DNA of 10,048 bases from Thermoleophilia bacterium (GTDB lineage Bacteria; Actinomycetota; Thermoleophilia; RBG-16-64-13): positions 1 through 10,048 of the forward strand of contig JAFGIH010000302.1 of the NCBI GenBank assembly GCA_016929985.1, given 5' to 3'. Shown piece after piece: positions 1 to 6,333 of the stretch; the first letter of the stretch is position 1; the number at the start of each line of letters is the position of its first letter. The notes beneath the pieces were generated by a model, which was given only the letters and a program-made list of their open reading frames with translations, had not been told where the DNA came from and did not search any database. The position numbers and the translations under genes are program-made.

Positions 1-282
1 GGAGCACGCATAATCGCGGCCGCCGACGCCTACCACGCCATCCGGTCCGACCGGCCTTACCGATCGGGCAGGACCCACAGAGAGGCTGTGTGCGAGATCC
101 GTAGGTGTAGTGGCGGACAGTTCGATCCTCACATCGTCGACACGTTGTTCGACGTGCTTCAGACCGATGAGAGGCTGCGCGAGCTGCTCCTGCCCGAATC
201 GGAACGCCTGCGATCGGAGGGACCCCCGCCATCTCGGGCGGTATCGCCCGCCGCCACGGTGCTTAGCGACCGCGGAGCGTAG
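1..282 (+). CDS. HD-GYP domain protein, C-terminal fragment (c-di-GMP phosphodiesterase family)
   Basis: Reading frame 1 is open from the first base to the stop at 280-282. It begins GARIIAAADAYHAIRSDRPY and continues with EIRRCSGGQFDP and IVDTLFDVL. This is the last conserved block of HD-GYP domains, in which ARI..aaD.y.A...dRpYR precedes a GtQFDP segment. The family usually hydrolyses cyclic di-GMP, or related cyclic dinucleotides, in the cytoplasm. The HD and GYP catalytic motifs lie upstream of the window, so activity and any sensor domains cannot be judged. One oddity is that the usual DAYDAM/L reads DAYHAI, with His in place of the second, normally conserved Asp. About 40 poorly conserved Pro/Arg-rich residues follow the domain. 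The next gene is convergent, 21 bases away. Confidence 0.88.
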   Translation, partial: GARIIAAADAYHAIRSDRPYRSGRTHREAVCEIRRCSGGQFDPHIVDTLFDVLQTDERLRELLLPESERLRSEGPPPSRAVSPAATVLSDRGA

Positions 283-303
283 GACGAGGTCCGCCGCCCC
301 CCG

Positions 304-756
304 TCAGAACATCACAGCCAGTCCGTACAGGTGCCACACGAACACGCCTGCAAAGACCAACAGCATCCCTATGGCAGCGATGAGAGCCTTGCGATACCGC
401 TTCAGTTGCCAGGCAAGAAGGCTCGCCAAGAGCACGGCGAGCACTTTGAAGATGCCCGCGCAGGCCGGATTTGCCTCAAACAAGAAACCCATGATGGGGT
501 TGCCCTCATGGAACCCGTGGGCCAAGGCATTGAGAGTCAACGCAAAATCGGCGATGTTGAGGACGTTGGTCGCGACCAGCAGCCAGAAAAGCACCCTGGG
601 CTGATTGCGCAGGCCCACCAGCGTGCAGTGAAGCATCCCGGCGTCCGACGTCTCCAGCTCTCTCCTGTCGAAACCGGTCCGCTGGTCCCTGAACGTATAC
701 TGCCTCTGCCGGCGCCTGTCGCCGACACGGCGCTCCCGTTGGGCCTTGTCGCGCAT
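304..756 (-). CDS. DUF5658-like small membrane protein
   Basis: A 150-residue protein. The N-terminal half is soluble and strongly basic, with repeated Arg-Arg blocks (RERRVGDRRRQRQ, then RTGFDRRE around residues 26-33). It is followed by three hydrophobic, probably membrane-spanning stretches at about residues 57-80, 98-115 and 123-148. Between them is D..LTLNAL..GFHEGNPIM, which resembles the conserved core of DUF5658, a membrane family of unknown function. The gene lies 30 bases downstream of the MFS gene on the same strand, so it may be read through from it. However, a TATACT hexamer 7 bases before the ATG, and no Shine-Dalgarno, suggest its own leaderless transcript. The function is unknown, and the DUF5658 assignment is from memory of the family pattern. 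Confidence 0.78.
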   Translation of the reverse strand: MRDKAQRERRVGDRRRQRQYTFRDQRTGFDRRELETSDAGMLHCTLVGLRNQPRVLFWLLVATNVLNIADFALTLNALAHGFHEGNPIMGFLFEANPACAGIFKVLAVLLASLLAWQLKRYRKALIAAIGMLLVFAGVFVWHLYGLAVMF

Positions 757-763
757 ATCGCCG

Positions 764-769
764 AGTATA
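764..769 (-). promoter_or_regulatory. -10 hexamer TATACT, leaderless start for the DUF5658-like gene
   Basis: On the minus strand TATACT (5 of 6 bases of the sigma70 -10 consensus) ends exactly 7 bases before the ATG at 756. A transcript begun at the normal distance would start at or next to the A of that codon. No Shine-Dalgarno is seen in the intervening cggcgat. No convincing -35 box lies 16-18 bases upstream; that stretch overlaps the end of the MFS gene. Confidence 0.5.
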
Positions 770-786
770 CCGTCTCAGTCGTCGTA

Positions 787-2064
787 TTACACTGGCTCAG
801 CAGTTCCCTCGCTAGGAATTGTACCCGCCTTGAGCCGCTCCCACTCTTTGTAGAGCACCGGGGCCGCAAAGACCAAGCCGATGATCGAGACGATCCCCGC
901 CAGGCTGATCACAAAGCCGGACACGTATTCGTACAGAAATGGAGCCGCCAGCGTGCCGAGCAGCCCGGCGACCTGGATACACGTCTGCTCGAGCCCCTGG
1001 ACACTCCCCAGCCAGCGCGGCGGTACAACCTGCACAAGGAAGGCCGCTTTGGCCGGATAGGACCATGCCACCGCAAGACCTTCTATGACGCTGAACACGA
1101 GAAATAGGGTCAGATTGGTGGTCGACCCGTAGACTATCCAGGCCACCGCTGAGACCAGGTACCCCGAGAACATCAGAGCCCACCTGTTGTGACGGTCGGC
1201 CAGATAGCCCCCCAAGAAGGACAAGAGCATGGGGATACTGAAAGCCACCCACGTCAAACTGACAAAGCTCATGGACGCACCAAGGTGGCGCAACCAGAGG
1301 CTCCACAGGACCTCCCACACTCCCATTGCGAAGTGTCCGGTGAAAGCTACGACGAAGAATGCCGCCACCGGTTTCGTGATCAACTGCCGGTACAACGGCC
1401 GCACGACTTTGATCTCGCGCCGACGCCGTGCATGTTCCGGTTCCTTGATGGCGATCAGCAGCACCAAGGCGGTGACGGTCGACAGAGCGCAGCCGAAGAG
1501 GAAGATCGCGTAGAAGGCCCAGGTACCCCGCCCTCCCCCGAGATTGTAGAGGGGCACCGCCAGGAGAGGGCCGGCCACCAACCCGCCGAACTGGGCCGTC
1601 GTATACCATCCGTAGGCCTGGCTGCGGGTCTGCTCGGTCGACAGATCGGCTATGAGGGCCTGACCCGCCGGAGTGACGCCTGCCGCACCTATGCCTTCCA
1701 GTAGCCTAAAAAGGATGAACCACCATGGATTCGTAGTGGAGATGAAGAGTCCGGACGCCAAGGCATACAGGACCACCCCAGCCACGATGACAGGCTTGCG
1801 GCCTATGGAATCGCTTAGTCTACCCAGCGGAGCCGCAAAGAGGAAAGTGCCGACGTAGTACGCTGCCGCGATAACACCGATAGACCAGACCGAAGCGTGA
1901 GCCTGCTCCTGGAGAAACACCGGGAGATACGGCAAGATGGCACCGAACCCCGACCACACGACGAACCCCGCCGCACAGATTATGGCAAGCTGGAACCACT
2001 GGGTCCGCTCGGGGCCTTGATATGAGTCACTTGTCTCAGCAGGGTTCATGTGGGAACTTTGCAT
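787..2064 (-). CDS. MFS transporter, drug-efflux-like (DHA1/TetA-type)
   Basis: A 425-residue protein of about 12 membrane spans, the usual length for major facilitator superfamily proton antiporters in the inner membrane. The loop 2-3 signature GRLSDSIGRK (residues 81-90) is a clean motif A. RLLEGIGAAGVTPAGQ (120-135) matches motif B, and GGLVAGPLL (160-168) resembles the antiporter motif C. A second motif A-like LADRHNRW follows the domain repeat. The substrate cannot be read from sequence; multidrug or metabolite export is the family expectation. Two ATG codons are possible, at 2064 and five codons later at 2049, and neither has a good ribosome binding site. The longer one is given. The gene is divergent from the SagB-like gene across 86 bases, so shared control is plausible. 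Confidence 0.92.
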   Translation of the reverse strand: MQSSHMNPAETSDSYQGPERTQWFQLAIICAAGFVVWSGFGAILPYLPVFLQEQAHASVWSIGVIAAAYYVGTFLFAAPLGRLSDSIGRKPVIVAGVVLYALASGLFISTTNPWWFILFRLLEGIGAAGVTPAGQALIADLSTEQTRSQAYGWYTTAQFGGLVAGPLLAVPLYNLGGGRGTWAFYAIFLFGCALSTVTALVLLIAIKEPEHARRRREIKVVRPLYRQLITKPVAAFFVVAFTGHFAMGVWEVLWSLWLRHLGASMSFVSLTWVAFSIPMLLSFLGGYLADRHNRWALMFSGYLVSAVAWIVYGSTTNLTLFLVFSVIEGLAVAWSYPAKAAFLVQVVPPRWLGSVQGLEQTCIQVAGLLGTLAAPFLYEYVSGFVISLAGIVSIIGLVFAAPVLYKEWERLKAGTIPSEGTAEPV

Positions 2065-2080
2065 AAGATCGATGGGAATC

Positions 2081-2103
2081 GGCTGCGCTGGAGAAGCGCA
2101 ACC
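2081..2103. repeat. Imperfect inverted repeat in the divergent MFS/SagB spacer
   Basis: GGCTGCGC (2081-2088) and GCGCAACC (2096-2103) are complementary except at one position, around a 7-base centre. The site sits 17 bases before the MFS start codon. It could be an operator half-site pair or an RNA hairpin in the MFS leader. No matching regulator gene is adjacent. Confidence 0.35.
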
Positions 2104-2117
2104 ATCCAGGCTACCAC

Positions 2118-2135
2118 GTCACGGACCACCGTGAC
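2118..2135. promoter_or_regulatory. Perfect 7-bp inverted repeat upstream of the SagB-like gene (candidate operator)
   Basis: GTCACGG at 2118-2124 is the exact reverse complement of CCGTGAC at 2129-2135, with the 4-base centre ACCA. It lies between the divergent MFS and SagB-like genes and ends 6 bases before the SagB Shine-Dalgarno. The size and symmetry suit a dimeric repressor site. Folded as RNA it would instead be a stable 7-bp hairpin just before the ribosome binding site. No -35/-10 pair is clear in this spacer. Confidence 0.45.
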
Positions 2136-2150
2136 TATGCGGGAGGAGAG

Positions 2151-2990
2151 ATGTCGGAGCATCCAGGACGGGAGTTCCAAGAACAGACGTCCTACCACAG
2201 AGAGTCCATGGAAGAGCACGAACTCGACTGGCGCAGTAAGCCGCCTGTCTACAAGTTCTACAGCTACGCCCCGGTTATCGGCTTACCCGATCCCGCACCC
2301 GCCCTAGACGAGTATCCGGGCCCGGATATCTACCAGTGTGTCTCGCGGCGGCGCAGCGTGCGCTCGTTCGGGGCTACCCCTCTGTCTCTGCTCGAACTCT
2401 CCAGGCTTCTGTGGGCCTCGGGAGGCATCACAACCTCTTACATCACCCCTCACGGCCAGGATTTCTACAGGGCCGCCCCCACCGCGGGCGCCCTCTACCC
2501 CATTGAGACCTATGTGGTGGTCAACAGAGTCGAGGGACTCGAGCCCGGCCTTTACCACTATCGAGTCGCCGGGGTGGACATCTTGGAGAGGCCCATCACC
2601 GAGGGAAGCCACGCGCTGGAGCAGCTCAAGACCGAGGACCTCAGAGGCGAGATCTCAGCCGCGGCACTCGACCAGCTCATGTGCGCCAAGGCCGCGGCCG
2701 TCTTCGTTTGGACTGCGGTGTTCGCCCGGTCCATCTGGAAATACCGCGAACGCGCGTACCGCTACTTCTATCTGGATGCCGGCCACATGGCCGCCCAGCT
2801 TTCACTGGCCGCGGTCGCACAGGGCCTCGGCAGCTGCCCTATCGCCGCCTTCTATGACGACGAGGTCAACGGGCTCTTGGGCATCGACGGGGAGTCGGAA
2901 GGCATCGTCTACATGACCGCCGTGGGCAGACCGAGCCGTCCGTTTGGCACCAAGGCCGACGTCCGCCATACTGCGCGACCCAAGGAATAG
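2151..2990 (+). CDS. SagB-family nitroreductase-fold FMN oxidoreductase
   Basis: A 279-residue protein. The N-terminus (SYHRES near residue 14, then W..KPPVYKFYSYAPVIGLP at 27-46) and the nitroreductase core match the SagB/ThcOx branch. RRRSVRSF (66-73) is the usual FMN-phosphate-binding region, and APTAGALYPIETYVV (109-123) is the SagB signature. RYFYLDAGHMAAQLSLAAVAQGLG and YMTAVGRP close the fold. In RiPP clusters such enzymes oxidise azolines to azoles with FMN; standalone homologues are common and mostly uncharacterised. ATG 2151 has GGGAGGAG ending directly before it. The later Met at residue 20 would cut the conserved N-terminus. No YcaO, cyclodehydratase or precursor gene is in the window, so azole formation is not supported here. 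The divergent exporter is the only obvious partner. Confidence 0.88.
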   Translation: MSEHPGREFQEQTSYHRESMEEHELDWRSKPPVYKFYSYAPVIGLPDPAPALDEYPGPDIYQCVSRRRSVRSFGATPLSLLELSRLLWASGGITTSYITPHGQDFYRAAPTAGALYPIETYVVVNRVEGLEPGLYHYRVAGVDILERPITEGSHALEQLKTEDLRGEISAAALDQLMCAKAAAVFVWTAVFARSIWKYRERAYRYFYLDAGHMAAQLSLAAVAQGLGSCPIAAFYDDEVNGLLGIDGESEGIVYMTAVGRPSRPFGTKADVRHTARPKE

Positions 2991-3120
2991 CAGGGGCGCT
3001 ACTCCGAAGCCGGTCCTCGTCGGGATGGGGTGATCCTCAGACCCTCCGGTGTCGATGGTCGTCACGCCACCGCCTTCCGCGAAGCGCGGTCTGCCGAATC
3101 GGAAAACATTCGTCCGTCTC

Positions 3121-3149
3121 TTGACTTTTACCGACAATTCCTGTCACAT
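3121..3149 (+). promoter_or_regulatory. Sigma70-like promoter for the Lrp/AsnC-type gene
   Basis: TTGACT (3121-3126, 5/6 of the -35 consensus) and TCACAT (3144-3149, 4/6 of the -10 consensus) are separated by exactly 17 bases. The region is locally AT-rich in an otherwise GC-rich window. Predicted initiation near 3156 leaves a short leader containing the GGAG Shine-Dalgarno (3174-3177) before the ATG at 3184. Confidence 0.6.
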
Positions 3150-3161
3150 TTTTCGACAGGA
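3139..3161. promoter_or_regulatory. Inverted repeat overlapping the -10 box (candidate autoregulatory operator)
   Basis: TCCTGTC (3139-3145) is the exact reverse complement of GACAGGA (3155-3161), with a 9-base AT-rich centre. A third GACA at 3133-3136 pairs symmetrically with TGTC at 3142-3145. The left arm overlaps the putative -10 element. Lrp/AsnC proteins typically bind spaced inverted repeats and often control their own gene, so this is a reasonable operator candidate. The regulator made here may be damaged. Confidence 0.45.
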
Positions 3162-3183
3162 CCTGCGACCCGCGGAGCATCCT

Positions 3184-3507
3184 ATGACCTACGACCTCGA
3201 CACCATCGATCGTCGTATCCTTGCCCTCCTCAAAGAGGACGGGCGTATGCCCTCCTCGCAGATCGCTCGCCGCATCGGCGCGGTCTCCGAACGCTCCGTG
3301 CGCTATCGCATCGACCGCCTGAGGCGCTCGGGCGTGCTGCGCATCGCCGCGGTCCTCAATCCCCTGGCCCTCGGCTACACAAGCACAGGAGACGTGCTCA
3401 TCGATCTCACCCGGGTCCGCACCATCATCGTCCCGTGGAAGCTCAAGGAGGAATGCGACTGGGGCGCGCCGGCGAAGCCGGCCGAGGGAGGGGCGCCCAT
3501 GAGATGA
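3184..3507 (+). CDS. Lrp/AsnC-family regulator with the middle of the RAM domain missing
   Basis: A 107-residue protein, against about 150 for the family. Residues 1-50 are a full AsnC-type winged helix: LDTIDRRILALLKEDGRMPS, then SQIARRIG and RSVRYRIDRLRRSGVL. IAAVLNPLALGYTSTGDVLIDL then matches the linker and first strand of the ligand-binding RAM domain. The sequence jumps straight to RVRTIIVPWKLKEECDW, which resembles the last strand and C-terminal tail of full-length members. Roughly 45-60 central residues therefore appear deleted in frame, near 3403-3420. The last residues (GAPAKPAEGGAPMR) are encoded by a GC-rich palindrome. ATG 3184 has GGAG six bases upstream. It may still bind DNA but probably cannot form the normal RAM octamer or sense an amino acid. 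Its neighbour is an amino acid permease, the usual kind of Lrp target. Confidence 0.85.
   Translation: MTYDLDTIDRRILALLKEDGRMPSSQIARRIGAVSERSVRYRIDRLRRSGVLRIAAVLNPLALGYTSTGDVLIDLTRVRTIIVPWKLKEECDWGAPAKPAEGGAPMR
3462..3498. repeat. Compound palindrome (REP-like hairpin) at the 3' end of the regulator gene
   Basis: An inner stem, GCCGGC (3468-3473) with GCCGGC (3477-3482) around a GAA loop, is nested in an outer stem, GGGCGC (3462-3467) with GCGCCC (3493-3498). There is a 10-base bulge on the 3' side. It lies within the last codons of the regulator and ends nine bases before the end of the stop codon. It resembles the dispersed intergenic palindromes of GC-rich genomes. It could also act as an mRNA stabiliser or weak terminator ahead of the permease; no T-tract follows. 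Confidence 0.45.
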
Positions 3508-3589
3508 CCCTTACGGCGGCACACAGCAGGGTGGCTGATGTGCAAAGGCGAGTGTGCACTGTGCGTACACCGATACCTTGGGGGTCATT

Positions 3590-5224
3590 ATGCAAGGACA
3601 AGGTGAGATCACCTTCGCCCGCAAGGCCAGCGGCCTCGTGCGCGGACTGAGTATGTGGGACGCCTTTGGCGTCGGTTTCATGAACCAGGGCCTCACCCCG
3701 AGCATCTGGGTCATGGTGAGTCTGGGCCTCAGCGTCTACATGGGTGGCAATCTCATCATCGCCACCATCCTCTCTCTCGTTCTGGCCGGCATCGGTTTCC
3801 CGCTTGTCTGGGGCATCCTGGGCGGCTCGATGCCGCGGTCGGGCGGAGAATACATCTACAACTCCCGCATCCTGCACCCGCTGATCGGCATCGGGGAGTC
3901 TTTCGGTAACGCGTTCATTTGGCTCATGTGGATCTACGTCCTGGCTCCGTGGATGGCCGACCCTGGTTCGGTCATGTTGGCCGACTTCATGGGGTGGGAG
4001 TGGCTCTACAACGGAGAGACCGAGCAGTTCTTGGGCGGGCTCTCATACTCATGGGGCTCCTTCGTCATCGCCACCATCGCCAGCATCGTCGCCTTCTTGT
4101 TCGTGGTGTTCGGGGTGAAGGTGTTCGCGCGGGTGCAGAAGGTGGTCATGGGCTTGGGTCTTATCGGCGCCGTGATCATCGTGATCGTGCTGCTGTCGTA
4201 TAGCAAGCAGGACTTCATCACCGCTTGGAACACCATGGCCGCCGAGAACGGGTCGTACGACTACAATGGCTTCATCGCGGCCGCCAGCGCCGCGTCAGGC
4301 ACCGAGATCCCGACCACCTGGAACTGGTACGACACCTTCGGGGTGATGGTGGCGGGCTCGTGGTTGTTTGCCTACAGCTACTGCATCACTTTCATTGCCG
4401 GCGAGGTCAAACGGCCCGACAAGAGCATCATCCTGTCGAACCTCTCCGCCATCATCGTCCCGGCGATATTCATGATCCTCACCGCGGTGGGACTCTACCG
4501 GCTGGTGGACTTCAACTTCCTCTCTGCTACGGCCTGGGTCGACGAGAACGGCCTGGAGGGCTTCAACATGCCTTTCAGCCCGCACTTCGTGGGATTGGCA
4601 GCCGTGGTGATGCACAACAAGGTGCTCTTGTTCTTCATGGCCTTCTCGTTCTTGATGTTCACGCTCTGGTGGGTCTCACTCTCCTACCTGGCCTTCCCGC
4701 GCATCATCTTCGCCTGGGGCATGGACCGCATGGGTCCCAAGTGGTTCACCGATGTCAACGCCCGCTGGGCTTCGCCGGTCAAGAACTACATCCTCGGCTT
4801 TGTGCTCGCCGAGATCCTCATCGCGATCTATGTGTTCTGGCTCAACGAGCCCTTGCAGGGCCTGTCGGTGACCGCGCTCGAGATCTTCTCGGTGTTTGGT
4901 GTCACAGCCATCGCGGCGGCCCTCTTCCCCTTCTCCAAGCGGGCCAAGGGCATCTGGGAGTCGTCTCCATATCGGAGATGGAGCATATTCAAGATCCCCG
5001 TGGTCACGCTGGGCGCGGTCGTCAACCTCGCCTATCTGGTGATCCTCGCGGTGTTCTTCTTCTTCCAGGACACCAACCTCGAGGGCTTCACCCTGCTCAC
5101 CGGCATGCTCATCCTGGTGACCTGGGCGCTTGGTATCGCCTGGTATTTCTTCTGGAGCTGGCGGGCCAAGCGGACCTCCGGCATCGACACGTCCATGCTA
5201 ACCGAGGAGTTGCCGCCCGAGTGA
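3590..5224 (+). CDS. APC-superfamily amino acid permease
   Basis: A 544-residue inner membrane protein with about 12 hydrophobic spans. The first helix region reads SMWDAFGVGFMNQG (21-34), and GGSMPRSGGEYIYNSRILHP (78-97) is the typical APC signature after helix 2. Such permeases import amino acids or amines with protons or sodium, or exchange them; the substrate is not evident. Start choice: ATG 3590 gives the usual N-terminus and has GGGGG six bases before it. An in-frame GTG at 3554 would add 12 residues of no recognisable family character. The gene follows the Lrp/AsnC-type regulator by 82 bases on the same strand, consistent with a regulator-transporter unit. A strong hairpin lies about 50 bases after its stop. 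Confidence 0.93.
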   Translation: MQGQGEITFARKASGLVRGLSMWDAFGVGFMNQGLTPSIWVMVSLGLSVYMGGNLIIATILSLVLAGIGFPLVWGILGGSMPRSGGEYIYNSRILHPLIGIGESFGNAFIWLMWIYVLAPWMADPGSVMLADFMGWEWLYNGETEQFLGGLSYSWGSFVIATIASIVAFLFVVFGVKVFARVQKVVMGLGLIGAVIIVIVLLSYSKQDFITAWNTMAAENGSYDYNGFIAAASAASGTEIPTTWNWYDTFGVMVAGSWLFAYSYCITFIAGEVKRPDKSIILSNLSAIIVPAIFMILTAVGLYRLVDFNFLSATAWVDENGLEGFNMPFSPHFVGLAAVVMHNKVLLFFMAFSFLMFTLWWVSLSYLAFPRIIFAWGMDRMGPKWFTDVNARWASPVKNYILGFVLAEILIAIYVFWLNEPLQGLSVTALEIFSVFGVTAIAAALFPFSKRAKGIWESSPYRRWSIFKIPVVTLGAVVNLAYLVILAVFFFFQDTNLEGFTLLTGMLILVTWALGIAWYFFWSWRAKRTSGIDTSMLTEELPPE

Positions 5225-5246
5225 TCTTTTGTCCAGGTCAAGGCAC

Positions 5247-5302
5247 GCTTGGGAATTCGCCAAGCCGTAAATGTGGGAGCCGCCGCACGCGCGGTGGCTC
5301 CC
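5247..5302 (+). terminator. Two hairpins after the permease gene (candidate terminator without U-tract)
   Basis: A small stem GCTTGG/CCAAGC (5247-5252 with 5260-5265) is followed by a strong one. That is GGGAGCCGCCGC (5275-5286) with GCGGTGGCTCCC (5291-5302), twelve pairs with a single G-T wobble and the tetraloop ACGC. No run of T follows, so it would need a factor or simply protect the 3' end. It separates the permease from the phosphoesterase gene. Confidence 0.5.
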
Positions 5303-5356
5303 GTGGCACCGATCGGCCGCCCGGGCGCCCGCGACGCGGCCGCCCGGCCCTGCCAC
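5303..5356 (+). other. GC-rich structured leader before the phosphoesterase gene
   Basis: GTGGCA (5303-5308) is complementary to TGCCAC (5351-5356). Just inside, GGCCG (5315-5319) can pair with CGGCC (5345-5349). The enclosed sequence contains an 11-base direct repeat, CGGCCGCCCGG, at 5314-5324 and 5337-5347. The fold ends two bases before the AAGGAG Shine-Dalgarno (5359-5364). It may influence translation. It matches no riboswitch class I recognise. Confidence 0.35.
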
Positions 5357-5370
5357 TGAAGGAGTGATAC

Positions 5371-6315
5371 GTGCTGAAGCTGTTCTACGTCACCGATATC
5401 CACGGATCCAACGTCTGCTATCGCAAGTTCCTGAACGCCCTCCCTATCTACGGCGCCGATGTGGCGGTACTCAACGGCGACCTCTTGGGGAAGGTCCTGG
5501 TACCTCTGGTGGAGAAGGCCGGTGGCCGCCGGGAGTGCCACCTCATGGGCCAATACACGGAGATGACCACACCCGACGAAGTGGCCGCTACCAAGAGAGT
5601 CATCGAGAACGCCGGGTACTACTGGGTAGAGCAGACGCGAGAAGAATATGCGGCGGTCAAGAACGATCAGGCGGCCATCGACGCCCTCTTCAAGAAGCGG
5701 GCTGTCGAACGCATAGAGGAGTGGCTGACCCTAGCCGACGAACGGCTGGCCGGTAAGGATACGACCGTGTTCATCTGCCCGGGCAACGATGACTGGTGGG
5801 AGATCGACGATATGATCATCCGGTCGAAGACCCTCCGGCCCTGTGATGACACAGTCGTGGAGTTCGATGGTTTCAAGATGGTCTCCTCGTCGCGCTCGAA
5901 CCCCACTCCATGGGGCACCCCCCGCGAGGGACCTGAGGAGGAGTTGACCGAGTACCTCGAGCAACTGTGCCAGAAGGTCGGGAACTCGCCCAGGGATTTT
6001 GAGAACGTCATCTTCAACTTCCACGTGCCCCCGTACGGCTATTCGCTCGATCTCTGTCCGAAGCTCGACGCCAACATGCGCATGGCCGCGGAGGAGAAGA
6101 TTCACGCGGGCAGTCTAGGAGCCAAGCAGGTCATCGAGAAGTACCAGCCCCTGCTTGGTCTCCACGGCCACATCCACGAATCACGCGGAGCCCAGAAGGC
6201 GGGGCGCACCCTTCTCATCAATCCGGGGAGCGAGTACTCCGAGGGCATCCTCAAAGGCGTGATGGTCATGCTGGACAAGAAGAAGGTCAAAGACTACGTG
6301 TTCACCTCGGGCTAG
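5371..6315 (+). CDS. Calcineurin-like metallophosphoesterase
   Basis: A 314-residue, probably cytoplasmic protein with no signal peptide. All core motifs of the dinuclear-metal phosphoesterase fold are present in order: TDIHGS (Asp9, His11), NGDLLGK (Gly36-Asp37), PGNDD (138-141), NFHVPP (His218) and GLHGHIHESRG (His267, His269), then INPGSEYSEG. The enzyme should therefore be active on a phosphomonoester or diester; the substrate is unknown. An inserted, largely helical, acidic segment at about residues 60-130 separates the GD and GND motifs. It may form a lid that sets specificity. The start is GTG at 5371, with AAGGAG (5359-5364) at 6-base spacing. The nucleotidyltransferase-fold gene begins 18 bases after its stop, so the two are very likely one transcript. 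Confidence 0.9.
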   Translation: MLKLFYVTDIHGSNVCYRKFLNALPIYGADVAVLNGDLLGKVLVPLVEKAGGRRECHLMGQYTEMTTPDEVAATKRVIENAGYYWVEQTREEYAAVKNDQAAIDALFKKRAVERIEEWLTLADERLAGKDTTVFICPGNDDWWEIDDMIIRSKTLRPCDDTVVEFDGFKMVSSSRSNPTPWGTPREGPEEELTEYLEQLCQKVGNSPRDFENVIFNFHVPPYGYSLDLCPKLDANMRMAAEEKIHAGSLGAKQVIEKYQPLLGLHGHIHESRGAQKAGRTLLINPGSEYSEGILKGVMVMLDKKKVKDYVFTSG

Positions 6316-6333
6316 ACAGGAAGCGAGCGAGTT

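Noticed and set aside
331..1107. 258-codon plus-strand open frame
   Set aside because: It overlaps the DUF5658-like and MFS genes on the opposite strand. The product is low in hydrophobic residues, matches no family and is a GC-driven shadow.
2151..2990. Azole-forming RiPP (TOMM) cluster
   Set aside because: Only the SagB-like oxidoreductase is present. No YcaO/cyclodehydratase gene or Cys/Ser/Thr-rich precursor peptide is visible in the window.
3508..3589. Extra N-terminal extension of the permease from GTG 3554, or an operator at the gtgtgcac...gtacac stretch
   Set aside because: The extension has no family support, and the symmetry of the stretch is too imperfect to claim a site.
4225..5367. 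380-codon plus-strand open frame inside the permease
   Set aside because: The product is His/Arg/Gly-rich with no fold signature, and it lies in another frame of a clear membrane permease.
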